Assembly (NCBI RefSeq): GCF_000949455.1
Contig: NZ_JXXK01000040.1
Span: 1-29,564 of the forward strand
Source: Ruthenibacterium lactatiformans
GTDB taxonomy: Bacteria > Bacillota > Clostridia > Oscillospirales > Ruminococcaceae
Length of the DNA stretch: 29,564 bases
Reading direction: 5' to 3'
The notes under the pieces were generated by a model that saw only the letters and a program-made list of their open reading frames with translations, was not told where the DNA came from and did not search any database. Shown here in pieces: positions 29,550 to 29,564 of this stretch; position 1 is the stretch's first letter, and every line of letters begins with the position of its first letter. The position numbers and the translations under genes were made by a program.

Positions 29550-29564
29550 GTGTGGCGCTGTATA

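Noticed and set aside
29453..29564. Plus-strand frame open to the right edge, starting MSKQNLMSKVLC
   Set aside because: Weak ribosome site at long spacing, two palindromes inside, only 37 codons visible; not enough to call a gene.

Overview
The window looks like genome sequence from a gut-type Firmicute of class Clostridia, probably an Oscillospiraceae/Ruminococcaceae relative. The reasons are strong AGGAGG-type ribosome sites, a YesM/YesN two-component pair next to a CUT1 sugar transporter, GH42-like/GH2/GH1 enzymes, and a mobile-element backbone (ParA, ParB, DUF3846, DUF3848, Toprim, PAPS-reductase-like) known from conjugative elements of these bacteria. No rRNA, complete tRNA or CRISPR array is seen. 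Almost every gene is on the minus strand.

Region 1 (about 1-16300) is a carbohydrate-utilisation locus read right to left: lipoprotein solute-binding protein, two permeases, sensor kinase, AraC-type response regulator, two tandem near-duplicate GH42-like hydrolases of equal length, class I mannose-6-phosphate isomerase, GH2 beta-mannosidase, GH1 beta-glycosidase, and the start of an IlvD/Edd-type dehydratase that runs off the left edge. None of the hydrolases has a signal peptide. The likely model is import of a short beta-mannoside-containing oligosaccharide, cytoplasmic hydrolysis, and entry of mannose-6-phosphate into glycolysis. The transporter has no ATPase gene here, so a shared MsmK/MsiK-type ATPase is probably used.

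Region 2 (about 16300-17340) joins the sugar locus to a mobile element. It holds a mobC-like mobilization gene with a one-base frameshift, no recognisable relaxase after it, and a cluster of perfect inverted repeats that is a good oriT candidate.

Region 3 (17336-28830) is the element backbone: a divergent small coiled-coil gene, then a long minus-strand array of PAPS-reductase-like protein, accessory proteins, the wreck of a very large SNF2-helicase-type protein, DUF3846 protein, a zinc-motif protein and AAA/DUF4143 ATPase module with its own promoter, ParB, ParA, a 38-residue membrane peptide and a DnaG/Toprim-like protein. parB carries a 27-bp perfect palindrome inside its coding sequence.

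Region 4 (28840-29564) is the right end of the element. It is a non-coding stretch full of dyads, followed by the 3' half of a tRNA-Leu gene (an att site) and that tRNA gene's probable terminator. The element therefore extends leftwards from this att site. Because the sugar locus lies on the element side, it may be cargo of the same island; the left att site is not in the window.
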